The notes beneath the pieces were generated by a model that searched no databases, was not told where the DNA came from, and saw nothing but the letters and a program-made list of their open reading frames with translations. 64,000 nucleotides of DNA, from contig NZ_JABKAU010000021.1 in the NCBI RefSeq assembly GCF_013377885.1, forward strand, positions 1 through 64,000. Direction: 5' to 3'. Numbering within the stretch: position 1 is the first letter of the stretch; the number at the start of each line of letters is the position of its first letter. A program made the translations under genes and the position numbers. Origin of the DNA: Hymenobacter lapidiphilus. GTDB taxonomy: Bacteria > Bacteroidota > Bacteroidia > Cytophagales > Hymenobacteraceae. Below, in pieces: positions 33,799 to 43,022 of the stretch.

Positions 33799-36147
33799 TC
33801 AGAATTTAAAGTTGTAGGTAACCGACGGAATCACTGGAAACAACGACACTTGCCGGGCCCGGAAGCCGGTAATTGCCTCGGTCTCGGGGTCTTCGAGCTG
33901 CTCGAAGAAGACGAAGAACGGGTTGCGACGGTTGTAGGCGTTGTAGATGCTGAAGGTCAGGTCGGCGGCCGGAATCCAGCGGGTGGGCTTCATTTGCCAC
34001 ACCACGCCAATATCGAGGCGGTTGACCGGAGCCAGCCGGGTGGTGTTGCGTTGCGGGTAAACCGGCACCGGCCCGGTATTCTCGCCAAACACATCTTGGA
34101 ACAGGAAACGTGCCTGCGGCAGCGTGGTAGGCTGGCCCGAGCTGAATACGAACGAGCTGGTAAGCTTCAGGCGCTCCGACAAATTGTAGATACCCACCAC
34201 CGACAGGTTGTGGCGACGGTCGTAAATCGGGAAAAACGAGTTGCCGTTGTTGATGCCCGCCGTGCCCCGCTGGGCCGGAAACTGCCGGTTGGTCCAAGCC
34301 AGCGTATAGCCAATCCAGCCCGTGAGGCGACCTTGCTTTTTCTCCAGGTACAGTTCGTTGCCGTAGGCCCAGCCCTTGCCAAACAGGAACTCGCCGTCGA
34401 GGTCGGGATTCACGAACAGCTGGGCTCCGTCCTTGAAGTCAATCTGGCGTTGGGCCCACTTGTAGTACACCTCGTTGGTGAGCAGGTAGCGGCCGTCGCC
34501 GAGCAGCCAGCTCACGCCGGCGGCCACCTGCTGGCTGCGCTGCGGCAGCACCGATTCGCGCGAGGGGTACCAGATATCGGTGGGCAGCGAGGCTCCAGAG
34601 TTGGTTACCAGATGCACGTACTGGTACATCAGGGCGTAACTGGCCTTCACCGAAACGTTGGATTTGAGGGCGTAGCGGGCCGCGGCCCGGGGCTCCAGAC
34701 CCCCGTAGCGGTTGCCCGCACCTTCCGACTGGAAGCCCGAGGCCCGCAGGCCGTACTCGAACTGCCACTTATCGTTGGGTTTGTACACGTCGGAAGCGTA
34801 CACGGCCCCTTCTTGGCCGCTGTAGCGGGTATCGGAGCCGAAATTGATGCGCCCGTCTTCGGAGCTGGCCTGCAGGCGACCGGTGCCAAAGCGGTGGTTG
34901 GTGAGCGTGGCCCCGAAGCGGAATTCGTGCTGGTCGTTGGGCCGGTAGTCGAGGTCGGAGCGCAGCGTGAAATCCTGGATGTCGGAGGCCAGGCTGAAGC
35001 TGAACTGGTCGAGGCGGTTGGTGATTTCGTATTTATAGCCGGTGTACGAAACGGTGGTGTTCAGAAACAGCCGCGAGTTGTACACGTGGTTCCAGCGCAG
35101 CGAGGCCACCCGGTTGCCCCAGTTGAAGTCGAAGTTGAAGCCGTTCTGGGAGTTGAAGCCAAACACGTCGTTGCCGTAATAGCCGGTCAGGAACAGCTCA
35201 TCTTTGGGGCCGAGCTTGTAATTGGCCTTGGCGTTGAAATCGTAGAAGTAGTAGTCCGGAATCGGGTCAAACTCGGGGTCGTCGGCGTTGAGGCGGTTGA
35301 TCTGGCGCGTGAACACGTCGAAATACGTGCGGCGGCCGGCCACCAGAAACGCGCCCTTGCCTTTCTTGATCGGCCCTTCCAACGCCAGGCGCGACGAGAT
35401 GAGGCCGAGGCCGCCACTCACGCCGATTTTCTCGGCGTTGCCGGGGCGCATCTTCACATCGACCACCGACGAAAGACGGCCGCCGTACTGGGCCGGAAAC
35501 CCGCCCTTGTACAAGTCCACCGACTGCACGGCATCCGAATTGAACACCGAAAACAGCCCGAACAGGTGACTGGGATTGTATACCAGCGCATCGTCGAGCA
35601 GCACCAGGTTCTGGTCGGCCGCGCCGCCGCGCACAAACAGACCGGTAGTACCTTCGCCGCCGTTCTGCACACCGGGCTTGAGCTGTAGGGTTTTGAGAAT
35701 ATCGACCTCGCCAAACAAAGCGGGCAGCAGCTTAGCCTCCTTGGCCGTGAGGCGCTCCATGCTCATCTGGGTGGTTTGCAGCTTCTGCTCCAGCGTGCCG
35801 CTGCCCTCTACTACCACTTCGCCCAACTCGTTGCCGGCCGCCGTCAGCTGGAAGCTCTGGCGCTGGTCGCGGGTCAGGTTTAAGTCGCGGCTCAGGCTTT
35901 GATAGCCGATAAACGATACTACCAGCTGGTAGCGGCCAGCGGGCAGCGTGAGCTGGTAGGCCCCTTTTTCGTCGGCAGTGGCACCGAGGCCCAGCGCGGG
36001 CACTGCTACAGTGGCACCGGGCAATATTTCGCCGTTACCGGCTGCTTTCACCAACCCACTGAGGGTGTAGAGGGCCTGGGCAAAAGATGCGGCGGGCAAT
36101 AGTGTGAAAGCCAGCAGAAAAAGCCCGAAAGCGAAGCGTAAAATCAT
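33799..36147 (-). CDS. TonB-dependent receptor with CarboxypepD_reg domain
   Basis: A 782-residue receptor (start at ATG 36147). Signal peptide about 1-23 (cut near SFAQ). CarboxypepD_reg domain about 28-110 (GATVAVPALGLGATADEKGAY, YQLVVSFIGYQ). Plug about 115-240 (AKLLPALFGEVDILKTLQL, TGLFVRGGAADQNLVLLDD), then a 22-strand barrel ending YNFKF. It is followed by the DUF4249 gene. In Bacteroidota this pair takes up an unidentified substrate, often peptide-, siderophore- or polymer-like. A -7 box (TACCTTTG) lies 26 bases upstream of the start. Confidence 0.9.
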   Translation of the reverse strand: MILRFAFGLFLLAFTLLPAASFAQALYTLSGLVKAAGNGEILPGATVAVPALGLGATADEKGAYQLTLPAGRYQLVVSFIGYQSLSRDLNLTRDQRQSFQLTAAGNELGEVVVEGSGTLEQKLQTTQMSMERLTAKEAKLLPALFGEVDILKTLQLKPGVQNGGEGTTGLFVRGGAADQNLVLLDDALVYNPSHLFGLFSVFNSDAVQSVDLYKGGFPAQYGGRLSSVVDVKMRPGNAEKIGVSGGLGLISSRLALEGPIKKGKGAFLVAGRRTYFDVFTRQINRLNADDPEFDPIPDYYFYDFNAKANYKLGPKDELFLTGYYGNDVFGFNSQNGFNFDFNWGNRVASLRWNHVYNSRLFLNTTVSYTGYKYEITNRLDQFSFSLASDIQDFTLRSDLDYRPNDQHEFRFGATLTNHRFGTGRLQASSEDGRINFGSDTRYSGQEGAVYASDVYKPNDKWQFEYGLRASGFQSEGAGNRYGGLEPRAAARYALKSNVSVKASYALMYQYVHLVTNSGASLPTDIWYPSRESVLPQRSQQVAAGVSWLLGDGRYLLTNEVYYKWAQRQIDFKDGAQLFVNPDLDGEFLFGKGWAYGNELYLEKKQGRLTGWIGYTLAWTNRQFPAQRGTAGINNGNSFFPIYDRRHNLSVVGIYNLSERLKLTSSFVFSSGQPTTLPQARFLFQDVFGENTGPVPVYPQRNTTRLAPVNRLDIGVVWQMKPTRWIPAADLTFSIYNAYNRRNPFFVFFEQLEDPETEAITGFRARQVSLFPVIPSVTYNFKF

Positions 36148-36172
36148 CGAAACCAACCGTGCATTAAGCGTG

Positions 36173-36180
36173 CAAAGGTA
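36173..36180 (-). promoter_or_regulatory. -7 element (TACCTTTG) of the TonB/DUF4249 unit
   Basis: Exact TAnnTTTG match on the minus strand, 25 bases before the receptor start. No clear TTG at the right distance. Confidence 0.5.
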
Positions 36181-36284
36181 CACCCGCGTTCTGCAAACCC
36201 GGCAGCATGCCGAATGTTGCCGGCCCTTTCCGGGCAGATATGGCACGTATATAATCCAAGTTGCGAAGTGGGTCTATACAGGAC

Positions 36285-36388
36285 GATGTAGGAGCGGGGC
36301 TTGCCCCCGCCCGCCGTTCGCGCCGCATTAATTGTACTCTTTCATCGGGAATCGTTCAACGGCGGGCGGGGACAAGCCCCGCCCCTAC
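36285..36388. repeat. GC-rich palindromic repeat (GTAGGGGCGGGGCTTG family)
   Basis: Arms 36285-36318 (GATGTAGGAGCGGGGCTTG and onward) and 36358-36388 (inverted) around a 39-base loop. The left flank CCAAGTTGCGAAGTGG, about 20 bases before the arm, recurs before the copy at 43964. It sits between the TonB promoter and the end of the thioredoxin gene. Confidence 0.85.
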
Positions 36389-36420
36389 AGCGTGCTGATT
36401 GACTTGCTGCGCATTCGGGC

Positions 36421-36729
36421 CTACTTGATGGCCCCTTGAATGGCTTGGCTTATCTGGGCCGCGGGCACTACGCCTGCCTGCCGCCAGACCGGCTGCCCCT
36501 GATGAAACAAAATCAGGGTAGGAATACTCTGGACCCGAAACTGCTGGGCCACTGCCTGGTTTTTGTCAACGTCGATTTTAATAACCTTGAGCTTACCCTG
36601 ATGCTGGTTGGCTACCTGCTCCAGAATGGGGGCCATCGTTTTGCAGGGGCCGCACCAATCGGCATAGAAATCAACCAGGACAGGCATGCCGGGGCTGTTG
36701 AGGAGTTCGGAAAACGACTTTTTAGGCAT
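36421..36729 (-). CDS. trxA: Thioredoxin
   Basis: A 102-residue thioredoxin: reduces protein disulfides in the cytoplasm. Active site ADWCGPCKTMAP (Cys-Gly-Pro-Cys), then KLKVIKIDVDKNQ, QSIPTLILFHQGQP (cis-Pro loop) and a C-terminal helix. No signal peptide. ATG 36729 gives a standard-length thioredoxin; the longer frame upstream is unlike a signal sequence. Downstream of a terminator (36827-36855) and read from its own promoter (36796). Confidence 0.93.
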   Translation of the reverse strand: MPKKSFSELLNSPGMPVLVDFYADWCGPCKTMAPILEQVANQHQGKLKVIKIDVDKNQAVAQQFRVQSIPTLILFHQGQPVWRQAGVVPAAQISQAIQGAIK

Positions 36730-36795
36730 AACGAGAGTAGTAGAAAGGTGGCAGGCTCCAAAACGAGCGGTGGGTATAGGTACGCAGCCGCCCGG

Positions 36796-36803
36796 CAAAA
36801 GTA
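36796..36803 (-). promoter_or_regulatory. -7 element (TACTTTTG) for thioredoxin
   Basis: Exact TAnnTTTG on the minus strand 66 bases before the trxA start; a TTTTTG tract 22 bases further upstream may serve as -33. Confidence 0.5.
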
Positions 36804-36826
36804 GCGGAGCCAAACAGGCAGAATGC

Positions 36827-36855
36827 AAAAAGCCCGGTGCTGTAGCACCGGGCTT
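36827..36855 (-). terminator. Terminator after the secreted-protein gene
   Basis: AAAGCCCGGTGCT pairs with AGCACCGGGCTTT and is followed by a T-run on the minus strand. It ends the 36890-37330 transcript. Confidence 0.8.
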
Positions 36856-36889
36856 TAGGTAGGAGGAAAGACAAAAACTGGTCTGCCGC

Positions 36890-37330
36890 TTATTGCTTGG
36901 TTATCAGGTTCACGTCGTTGGCTACTTCGGAGAAGCTGAAACTGCCGCCCACCACTTTTTTGCCGTTTACCTGGCACTCCCAGGTGTAGGCACCGGGCGC
37001 GGCCGTGCCAGCTTCACCAGAAGAGGCCTTGAAGTAGTCGGCCTCAGTAGCCAGCGAAGGGAAGAGCACATCAACCCCGTTCTGGCCCCGCTCAATTTCC
37101 TTCACCAGAATGAACGCCTTGCCGGTGCGCTGGCTGGTTACCACGAACTTAGCTGAGTAGGCACCCAGCTGTCCGAACTTATCTACTACGCCCAGCTTGG
37201 CAAACGTTTCGGTGGATACGAGCCAGGTTTGGGCCCGCGCCTGCGAAGGGGAGAAAACCGCCAGCACCAACAGCAGCGCAGCAGCGGGCACCAGTCGGCG
37301 CAAAATAAAATCAAGAGTAGAAAGACGCAT
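36890..37330 (-). CDS. Small secreted protein of unknown function
   Basis: A 146-residue protein with signal peptide about 1-33 (AAALLLVLAVFSPSQARAQ). The mature part is beta-rich, with TETFAKLGVVDKFGQLGAYSA near its start, LVKEIERGQNGVDVLFP, and TWECQVNGKKVVGGSFSF. One Cys only. I do not recognise the family; it looks like a small extracytoplasmic beta-barrel or immunoglobulin-like protein. It has its own -7 box (37438) and terminator, so it is monocistronic. Confidence 0.7.
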   Translation of the reverse strand: MRLSTLDFILRRLVPAAALLLVLAVFSPSQARAQTWLVSTETFAKLGVVDKFGQLGAYSAKFVVTSQRTGKAFILVKEIERGQNGVDVLFPSLATEADYFKASSGEAGTAAPGAYTWECQVNGKKVVGGSFSFSEVANDVNLITKQ

Positions 37331-37704
37331 AGACGGCGGCAAAAAAGTGAAAAAGAGATTCAACGAGAAGGTGGTTCCTGCTTCCCGGCAGTGCTTAGGT
37401 AGCCGGGTAATATTTGGGAATATAGACAAGAAGTAACCAAATATAAATACTCTCCAGATCATTTTTACAAGATTATGGCATTTAAATTATCATGGTTGTA
37501 TTATTATCTGAATGACGAGTAGTGAAAGCAAGGAACGAGTCCGGAGCTGTCGAAAGCCCGCTTGGTTTCTGGGTCTAAAGCACTGGCCAGTCAGCCTGTT
37601 TGCGGAGCTGACTGCACCGCCAAACACCGCCGAAAAGCCTGCGAAACCCGGCAACCGGTCGCGTGTTATTTCCCATCAGGCCATTCTACCTGTTAGGTCC
37701 GTTT
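37331..37704. other. AT-rich 374-bp gap
   Basis: Contains the minus-strand promoter of the preceding gene (TATATTTG at 37438-37445 with TTG at 37468-37470) in an AT-rich tract (about 37400-37520), then ordinary sequence. No further gene or repeat seen. Confidence 0.55.
37438..37470 (-). promoter_or_regulatory. Promoter for the small secreted-protein gene
   Basis: TATATTTG (37438-37445) and TTG (37468-37470), separated by 22 bases, on the minus strand in an AT-rich stretch. Confidence 0.5.
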
Positions 37705-38016
37705 ATGTCCATTGATTTCACTACAACTGCCGAAGAGTCGGGTGGCCACCGGTGCGCGCTGTGCGAGCGGGATGTGCAGCGCACGTCGCGCCACCATCTG
37801 GTGCCCCGCGAGGAGGGAGGGCGCCACGGCCCCACCGCCGACCTCTGCCAGCCCTGCCACAGTACCATCCATCTGCTACTCGACAACAAAGCCCTGGCCC
37901 GCCACTACGCCAGCATCGAACAGCTGCGCACGGCCGAGGAACTGCAGAAATACCTGCACTGGATTCGCCGCAGCCGGGTAGAACGTATCAGTAACCGGCG
38001 TGCGGGGCGGCGATGA
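37705..38016 (+). CDS. Small HNH-type nuclease-fold protein
   Basis: A 103-residue protein. Zinc-ribbon-like Cys pairs frame an HNH motif: HRCALCERD, then TSRHHLVPREEGG, then ADLCQPCHSTIHLL. C-terminal part is helical and basic (ISNRRAGRR at the end). HNH nucleases cut DNA, but such small free-standing copies are common in Cytophagales and their substrate is unknown. ATG 37705 is chosen because the sequence before it has no family character. Not beside a restriction-modification gene or phage feature. Confidence 0.8.
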   Translation: MSIDFTTTAEESGGHRCALCERDVQRTSRHHLVPREEGGRHGPTADLCQPCHSTIHLLLDNKALARHYASIEQLRTAEELQKYLHWIRRSRVERISNRRAGRR

Positions 38017-38138
38017 AACGCAAGGGGGAACGGCTTTTTTCATCGTCCACAACGAAGCCGAACAACTGCTACGCATCGTTAGTATTGTGCTAGAGATGCT
38101 TTTACTTCACCTGCGGCTTCGCTTACCCCAGATGGAGA

Positions 38139-39257
38139 ATGACGCGCTTTCTCACTTCCTCCCTCTCGCTTCCCTTTTCATTGTCCAGATACTTCGTTCC
38201 CTTTCAGGCATTGCGCCACCAGCCAACCATTGTGGTAGACAGCACGGGCCTGGGTGCCGCGCTTACGCTGGCGCACTGGCGCGGGGCGGCCACGCCCGTT
38301 GCCCTGCGCGGTGATACCAGCGCCGGCTCGGCGCTGCGGGCCCTGCATGCCCCCGATACGCCCGGTTTGCAGGCTCGCGCCGTAACAGCTAATCACTTCG
38401 ATATTGACGGATTTGTGGGCGTGTGGGCGCTGCTGAACCCCGAGTTGGCCTTGCGCCACGAACCCCTGCTGCGCCTCGTGGCCACGCTCGGCGACTTCCG
38501 CGAAATCGACTGGCAGCACCCACTCGCCGACCATGCGCTGCAACTGGTAAGCTGGTTGAATGCCGAAGAAAAAGCCCGCTTCTACGAGCCTTTTGGGGCT
38601 CCTGCCCGCCGCCGCCGCGAAGATGAAGCTTCGGCCGAAAAATTTGCCTGGTTTCTGCCTCGCCTCGCCGAACTGCTGGAAAACCCCGAAGCCGGCCGCG
38701 CTGCCTGGGAGCCCGCGTTTGCGCTCGTAAAGCAAGCCGTAGCCGTGTTGCAGGGCCCCGTCACCACCGTGCGCCGCTACCCCGCCATCGGCCTGACGGT
38801 GGTACAGACGCCCGAGCCATTGCCCTACTATGCCCTGTTCGGTCCTAGCATCGGCACTGATATGGTGCTGAGCCTCTACGACGGCCAACGCTACGAGCTG
38901 GAGTACAAATACACCACTTGGATTGACCTGGAAAGCCGCCCCACGCTACCCCGCCTGCCCCTCGGTGCCCTGGCCGACCGCCTGAACGACCTGGAAACCA
39001 CCACCCGCCGCTGGACCCACGACGGCATCACCGACACCGGCCCGCTGCTGCGCCTGAGTGGCCGCGTCCTCAGCAAAGCGCAACGCTACGCCGACCCCGA
39101 CCAGCGTCCGATTTTTGCTTCCTCCATCGTGCCCGCCGAGCTGGAACGGGAAGTGGTAGCGTTTTTCGGTGCCGCATATGCAGGCATTGAGCCGAAAAAA
39201 TACTGGAGCTGGGCGGAAGTGAAGGCGGCGGGGGTAGAGGAGGAGATGGAGAACTGA
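38139..39257 (+). CDS. DUF6687-like protein of unknown function
   Basis: A 372-residue soluble protein. It contains RYFVPFQAL near residue 17, HQPTIVVDSTGLGAALTLAH, and HFDIDGFVGVWALLNPELA (about 87-105), a DxDG-like segment somewhat like DHH-type phosphoesterases. It ends in a Lys/Glu-rich tail. I think this is DUF6687, but a function is not known. The start is uncertain; a TTG at 38181 would begin just before the recognisable part. The final codons and stop are part of the left arm of the inverted repeat at 39250. Confidence 0.7.
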   Translation: MTRFLTSSLSLPFSLSRYFVPFQALRHQPTIVVDSTGLGAALTLAHWRGAATPVALRGDTSAGSALRALHAPDTPGLQARAVTANHFDIDGFVGVWALLNPELALRHEPLLRLVATLGDFREIDWQHPLADHALQLVSWLNAEEKARFYEPFGAPARRRREDEASAEKFAWFLPRLAELLENPEAGRAAWEPAFALVKQAVAVLQGPVTTVRRYPAIGLTVVQTPEPLPYYALFGPSIGTDMVLSLYDGQRYELEYKYTTWIDLESRPTLPRLPLGALADRLNDLETTTRRWTHDGITDTGPLLRLSGRVLSKAQRYADPDQRPIFASSIVPAELEREVVAFFGAAYAGIEPKKYWSWAEVKAAGVEEEMEN

Positions 39258-39392
39258 GAAAAGGCACGTCATTCCGAGCGAAGCCGAAAGCGCAGTTGAA
39301 GAATCTCTACCGCAATGGTAATTCTGTTGGTTGCAACGAAGCAATAGAGATTCTTCGGCTTCGCTCAGAATGACGTGCCTTTTCTCAGTTCT
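39250..39392. repeat. Long hairpin repeat overlapping a gene end (GTCATTC-GAGCGAAGC family)
   Basis: Left arm from 39250 (GAGAACTGAGAAAAGGCACG) and right arm to 39392 are complementary except for one 12-base insertion in the left arm. They include CACGTCATT and AGAATCTCT. The left arm includes the stop codon of the preceding gene. It sits between that gene and the convergent sbcC gene. Confidence 0.88.
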
Positions 39393-39419
39393 CACTCTTC
39401 ACCTCTCATTTCTTACCTC

Positions 39420-42400
39420 TCACTCTCCAAACCCCAGTACCTGCAATGAGCTGATGCCGCCGGTACCTTTGCGCACGTTGATCTGGGTGCTGACGCGCTC
39501 CTTTAATGCTTCGACGTGCGAGATAATGCCGATGGTTTTGCCGGTGCCCTGCAGCATTTCGAGGGCCGAAAGGGCCACATCGAGCGTGTCGGGGTCGAGT
39601 GTGCCGAAGCCCTCGTCGATGAAGAGCGTGTCGATTTGAGTGCGGCGGCCGGCCAGTTCCGACAGGCCCAGGGCCAGCGCTAGGCTCACCAGAAAGCTCT
39701 CACCGCCCGAAAGCGAGTTCATCGAGCGTACGGCCCCGGCCTGATACTCGTCCTGAATGAGCAGGTCGAGGTGCTGCTCGGCGTGGCGTAGGATGCGGTA
39801 ACGGTCGGTGAAGCGGTGTAGGTGGCGGTTGGCCAGATCGACGAGGCGGGCCAGCGTGAGGCCCTGGGCAAATTCGCTGAACTTCTTGCCGTCGGCCGAG
39901 CCAATGAGTTCGGCCAGGTGCCGCCAGCGCAGGGCCTGCTGCTGCTGGTTTTCGAGGGCCGTGGCCAGCTCGGCGTGGCGCTGCTGGCCGGCGCGGTGGG
40001 CACTGAGACGCTCCTGGCGCTGCCCCAGCTGCTGGTTAAGCATGGCCAGCTGCTCGTTGGCACCCGCCAGCTGCTGAGCGGTATGCTCGGGGGCGTCGGT
40101 GGTGCGGGCGCGGGCCACCTGCTGCTCCAGCTCGGTGGTGGCATCCAGCAACACCCGCTCGGCCAGGGCTGCGTCTTGCTCATGCTGCTGCAACTGCGTT
40201 TGCAGGCTGGCGGCCTCCGGTTGGGGTAGCAGCAGGGGCGACAGCGCGGCGGGGTCGGGGGCAAGGCCGGCTGCGGCCAGGGCCGCCGCGAGGCTTGTGT
40301 GGCGCTGGTCGTGGGCCAGTTGCTGGGCCGCGGCGTCCTGCTCGCGCTGGCGGAGCTGGTCGGCGGCCACCGTAAGGGCCGTATCGTGCCGGCGGAACTG
40401 CTCATCGGCCTGCTCGCGGCGCTGGCTGGTCGACTTCACGGCCTGCTCTAGCGTCTGCCGCACTCCAGCCACGTCGGACTCGGGCAACAGGGCCAGCCGC
40501 TCGGCTCGCTGCTGCTCAATGGCACGGTTCTGATCCACTAAACCCTGCTTGTTCTCCTGCAGCCAGACCTGGGCTTTTTGCTTTTCAACCATCAGGTAGT
40601 CGATGCGCACCTGATCTGCTTTGACCTGCTCGCTGGCTTTATTGAATTCGGCCTGGCGGGCCTTGAACTCGGCCTCCAGGGCCCGGAGCTGCGTGATCAT
40701 GGCGGCTCCGTTTTCCCCCGTAAAGGTCAGGCCAAAGTTGGTTAGCAGGCTTTCCAACTGGTTTTTCACGCTGGGCAGCTGCTCCTGCACGTCCCGGAGC
40801 TGCTGCTGGGTTTCGTGCAAATCCTGCTGGCTGCCTACCTGGGCATTCTGGGCGGCCAGCTGCCCGGCCAAGGCACTGGCCAATTGCATTTCGGCTTCGG
40901 CCCGCTGCTTGTTCAGGTCCTGAAGCTGTTGCACCAGCGCCCGGCTTTCGGCGGGTATGGCTTCCTCGCGGGCCGGCGTCACGAACTGCAACGGGGCGTC
41001 GGGGGCTACGCGGCTGGCGTCGCCGCCGGCATTTTCGAGTAGGTTGAGGAAGGTGTTGAGGCGGTTGATGCGGGTGTTGAGGGCGTGGGCCTCCTGGGTC
41101 AGGCTTTCCACTTTGGCCTGCTCCTGCGCCAGGCCGGCATCGGTAAGGCCGAGCACGCCGGCTGCGTACGGGTGCTCCAAAGCGCCGCACAGCGGGCAGG
41201 GCGCGTGGGGCTCCAGCTGCCGCCGGGCCTCCTCGTGGCTGAGAATAAGCTGCTGGGCCTGGGCGAGTTGGCGCTGGGTTTCGCGGTGGGTTTCTTTTTC
41301 GGCCAGCTCCCGGCGCAGGGTCTGTATGTGGTGGTGCAGCAGGCGCAGGCGCTCGTCGCGGGTGGTGGCAGCAACCTGAATTTGCTGCTCGGCGGCTTCG
41401 AGGTGCTGGCGGGCGAGGCGGGCGGCAGTGGTGGCCTGCTGCTCCTGCTGCCCGGCCGTGTGCAGGCGGCTGGCCAGCGTGGTTACGCGCAGGTTTAGCT
41501 GGCCATCCTCGGTGCGCAGCCGGTCCCAGTCCTGCACCAAGCCCGTAAAAGTGGCAAAAGCGTCCAGCATCTCAGCCCGGCGGCCATGTTCGCGAAGCCA
41601 GGCCGTGGTTGTTTCGAGCTGCTCGCGGGCCTGCTGGCTGCGGGCGCTGATGGCGGCTAACTCGGTGTTCAGGCGTTTGCAGGCTTCGTTGCGCTGTTCG
41701 TATTCCTGGCGGCGGCCGTCCAGCTCGCGGACTTGCTGGACGATAGTCAGGTCGAGCTTTTCGGCGGCCAGCAGCACCGGGGCCTGGGCCTCACGGGTGG
41801 CGGTGGCACTTTCGAGTGCCTCGTGGGCAGTGATGTGGGCAGTTTCGGCAGCGGCGCGGCGCTCCTGCAGTTGGGGCAGCTGCTGGCGCAGGCGTTCGGT
41901 TTCAGTTTGCAGGCGGGCCAGCTGCCCGGCATCCTGGCGCAGCAGCGCCAGCTCGGGGGCAAAGGGGAGCGCCTGCAGGTGTAGCGCCAGCCGCTGGCAC
42001 TGCGGAGCCAGGGTTTCGGCCTGCGCGGCCAGCTGCCGACGGCGCTGTTCGACTCCAAGCTGCTTCTGCTGCAAATCGTGCAGGCGTTGGTGCCAGCGCT
42101 GGGTTTCGCGCAGCTGCTCCTGGCGGGCAGTGGCCTCGGTCAGCTGGCGGGTCAGGCTTTGGGCTTCTTCTTCCAGAAAAGCGGCTTCCTCGGGCGAGAG
42201 CAGCGCCACCCCGTTCAGGCCCTGACGCAGCTGTTCCACCTGCTGGGTTTCGTGCTTGGCCCGCTCGAAAGCCGCCCGCGAAATGTCGGAGTACTTCTTG
42301 GTATCGGTGATTTTTTCCAGCAGCTGGGCCCGCTCGCCAGCAGGGGCCTTCAGAAACCGCGTAAAGTCGCCCTGGGCCAGCAGCACCGAGCGCAGAAACT

Positions 42401-42851
42401 GCTTGTATTCGAGCCCGCTCAGCTCGGCCACCCGGCGCGGTACCTTGGCCTTGTAGGTTTCCAGGAACTCCCAGGTTTCGGTGCCGTCTTCGGCCTGCTT
42501 CCGCTCACTGAGTTCCATTCTGGGATCCTGCAGGTTGGCCCCGGCGCGCTTGCGGGCGCGGTACTGGCCCCACTTGCTGCGGTACTGCTGCCCGTTCACC
42601 TCAAACTCTACCTCGGCCCAGCTCTCGCCCGTACCGTGGCTCATTACGTGCTCGGGCCCCGTGGTTTCGTGGCGGGGTACCTGGCCGTAAAGGGCCAGCG
42701 TAATGGCGTCGAGGATGGTAGTTTTGCCTGCCCCGGTGGCTCCGGTAATGGCAAACAGGCCCGCATCAGCCAGCGGCGCGATGCTGAAATCCACGAAATG
42801 TTCGCCGCGCAAAGAGTTGAGGTTGAGGAAGCGGACGCGGAGGATTTTCAT
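39420..42851 (-). CDS. sbcC: Exonuclease subunit SbcC (Rad50-type ATPase)
   Basis: A 1143-residue SMC-like ATPase that with SbcD cuts hairpins and processes DNA ends. Walker A is TGATGAGKTT (about residues 36-45). Two long coiled coils are rich in Gln/Glu/Leu/Ala and flank a zinc hook at CPLC (in LEPHAPCPLCGALEHPYA). The ABC signature is NSLSGGESFLVSLALALGLS and the Walker B is LFIDEGFGTLDP. The start is ATG 42851. It is separated from sbcD by nhaA and other genes, which is unusual because the two normally form one operon. A hairpin repeat lies 28 bases beyond its stop. Confidence 0.95.
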   Translation of the reverse strand: MKILRVRFLNLNSLRGEHFVDFSIAPLADAGLFAITGATGAGKTTILDAITLALYGQVPRHETTGPEHVMSHGTGESWAEVEFEVNGQQYRSKWGQYRARKRAGANLQDPRMELSERKQAEDGTETWEFLETYKAKVPRRVAELSGLEYKQFLRSVLLAQGDFTRFLKAPAGERAQLLEKITDTKKYSDISRAAFERAKHETQQVEQLRQGLNGVALLSPEEAAFLEEEAQSLTRQLTEATARQEQLRETQRWHQRLHDLQQKQLGVEQRRRQLAAQAETLAPQCQRLALHLQALPFAPELALLRQDAGQLARLQTETERLRQQLPQLQERRAAAETAHITAHEALESATATREAQAPVLLAAEKLDLTIVQQVRELDGRRQEYEQRNEACKRLNTELAAISARSQQAREQLETTTAWLREHGRRAEMLDAFATFTGLVQDWDRLRTEDGQLNLRVTTLASRLHTAGQQEQQATTAARLARQHLEAAEQQIQVAATTRDERLRLLHHHIQTLRRELAEKETHRETQRQLAQAQQLILSHEEARRQLEPHAPCPLCGALEHPYAAGVLGLTDAGLAQEQAKVESLTQEAHALNTRINRLNTFLNLLENAGGDASRVAPDAPLQFVTPAREEAIPAESRALVQQLQDLNKQRAEAEMQLASALAGQLAAQNAQVGSQQDLHETQQQLRDVQEQLPSVKNQLESLLTNFGLTFTGENGAAMITQLRALEAEFKARQAEFNKASEQVKADQVRIDYLMVEKQKAQVWLQENKQGLVDQNRAIEQQRAERLALLPESDVAGVRQTLEQAVKSTSQRREQADEQFRRHDTALTVAADQLRQREQDAAAQQLAHDQRHTSLAAALAAAGLAPDPAALSPLLLPQPEAASLQTQLQQHEQDAALAERVLLDATTELEQQVARARTTDAPEHTAQQLAGANEQLAMLNQQLGQRQERLSAHRAGQQRHAELATALENQQQQALRWRHLAELIGSADGKKFSEFAQGLTLARLVDLANRHLHRFTDRYRILRHAEQHLDLLIQDEYQAGAVRSMNSLSGGESFLVSLALALGLSELAGRRTQIDTLFIDEGFGTLDPDTLDVALSALEMLQGTGKTIGIISHVEALKERVSTQINVRKGTGGISSLQVLGFGE

Positions 42852-42881
42852 GCGGAATAAATGGGGCAGGAGCGGGGACTG

Positions 42882-42889
42882 CAAAGATA
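42882..42889 (-). promoter_or_regulatory. -7 element (TATCTTTG) for sbcC
   Basis: Exact TAnnTTTG on the minus strand, 30 bases before the sbcC start. Confidence 0.45.
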
Positions 42890-43022
42890 AGCTGTTCGGC
42901 CGGGCACGGCCCGCGCCATAGCCCAAGCGACCTGCAGAGTGGCTGATGCGCGGCCCTCATTTTCGCGGAACAGGAAAAGGCCTGAGCACGGGCGAATAGT
43001 GCCGAATCCCTTTCTTTGGTTC

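Noticed and set aside
33445-35688. 747-residue plus-strand open frame
   Set aside because: It runs antisense to the well-supported TonB receptor and DUF4249 genes; its repetitive Val/Gly/Arg composition is that of a GC-rich shadow frame.
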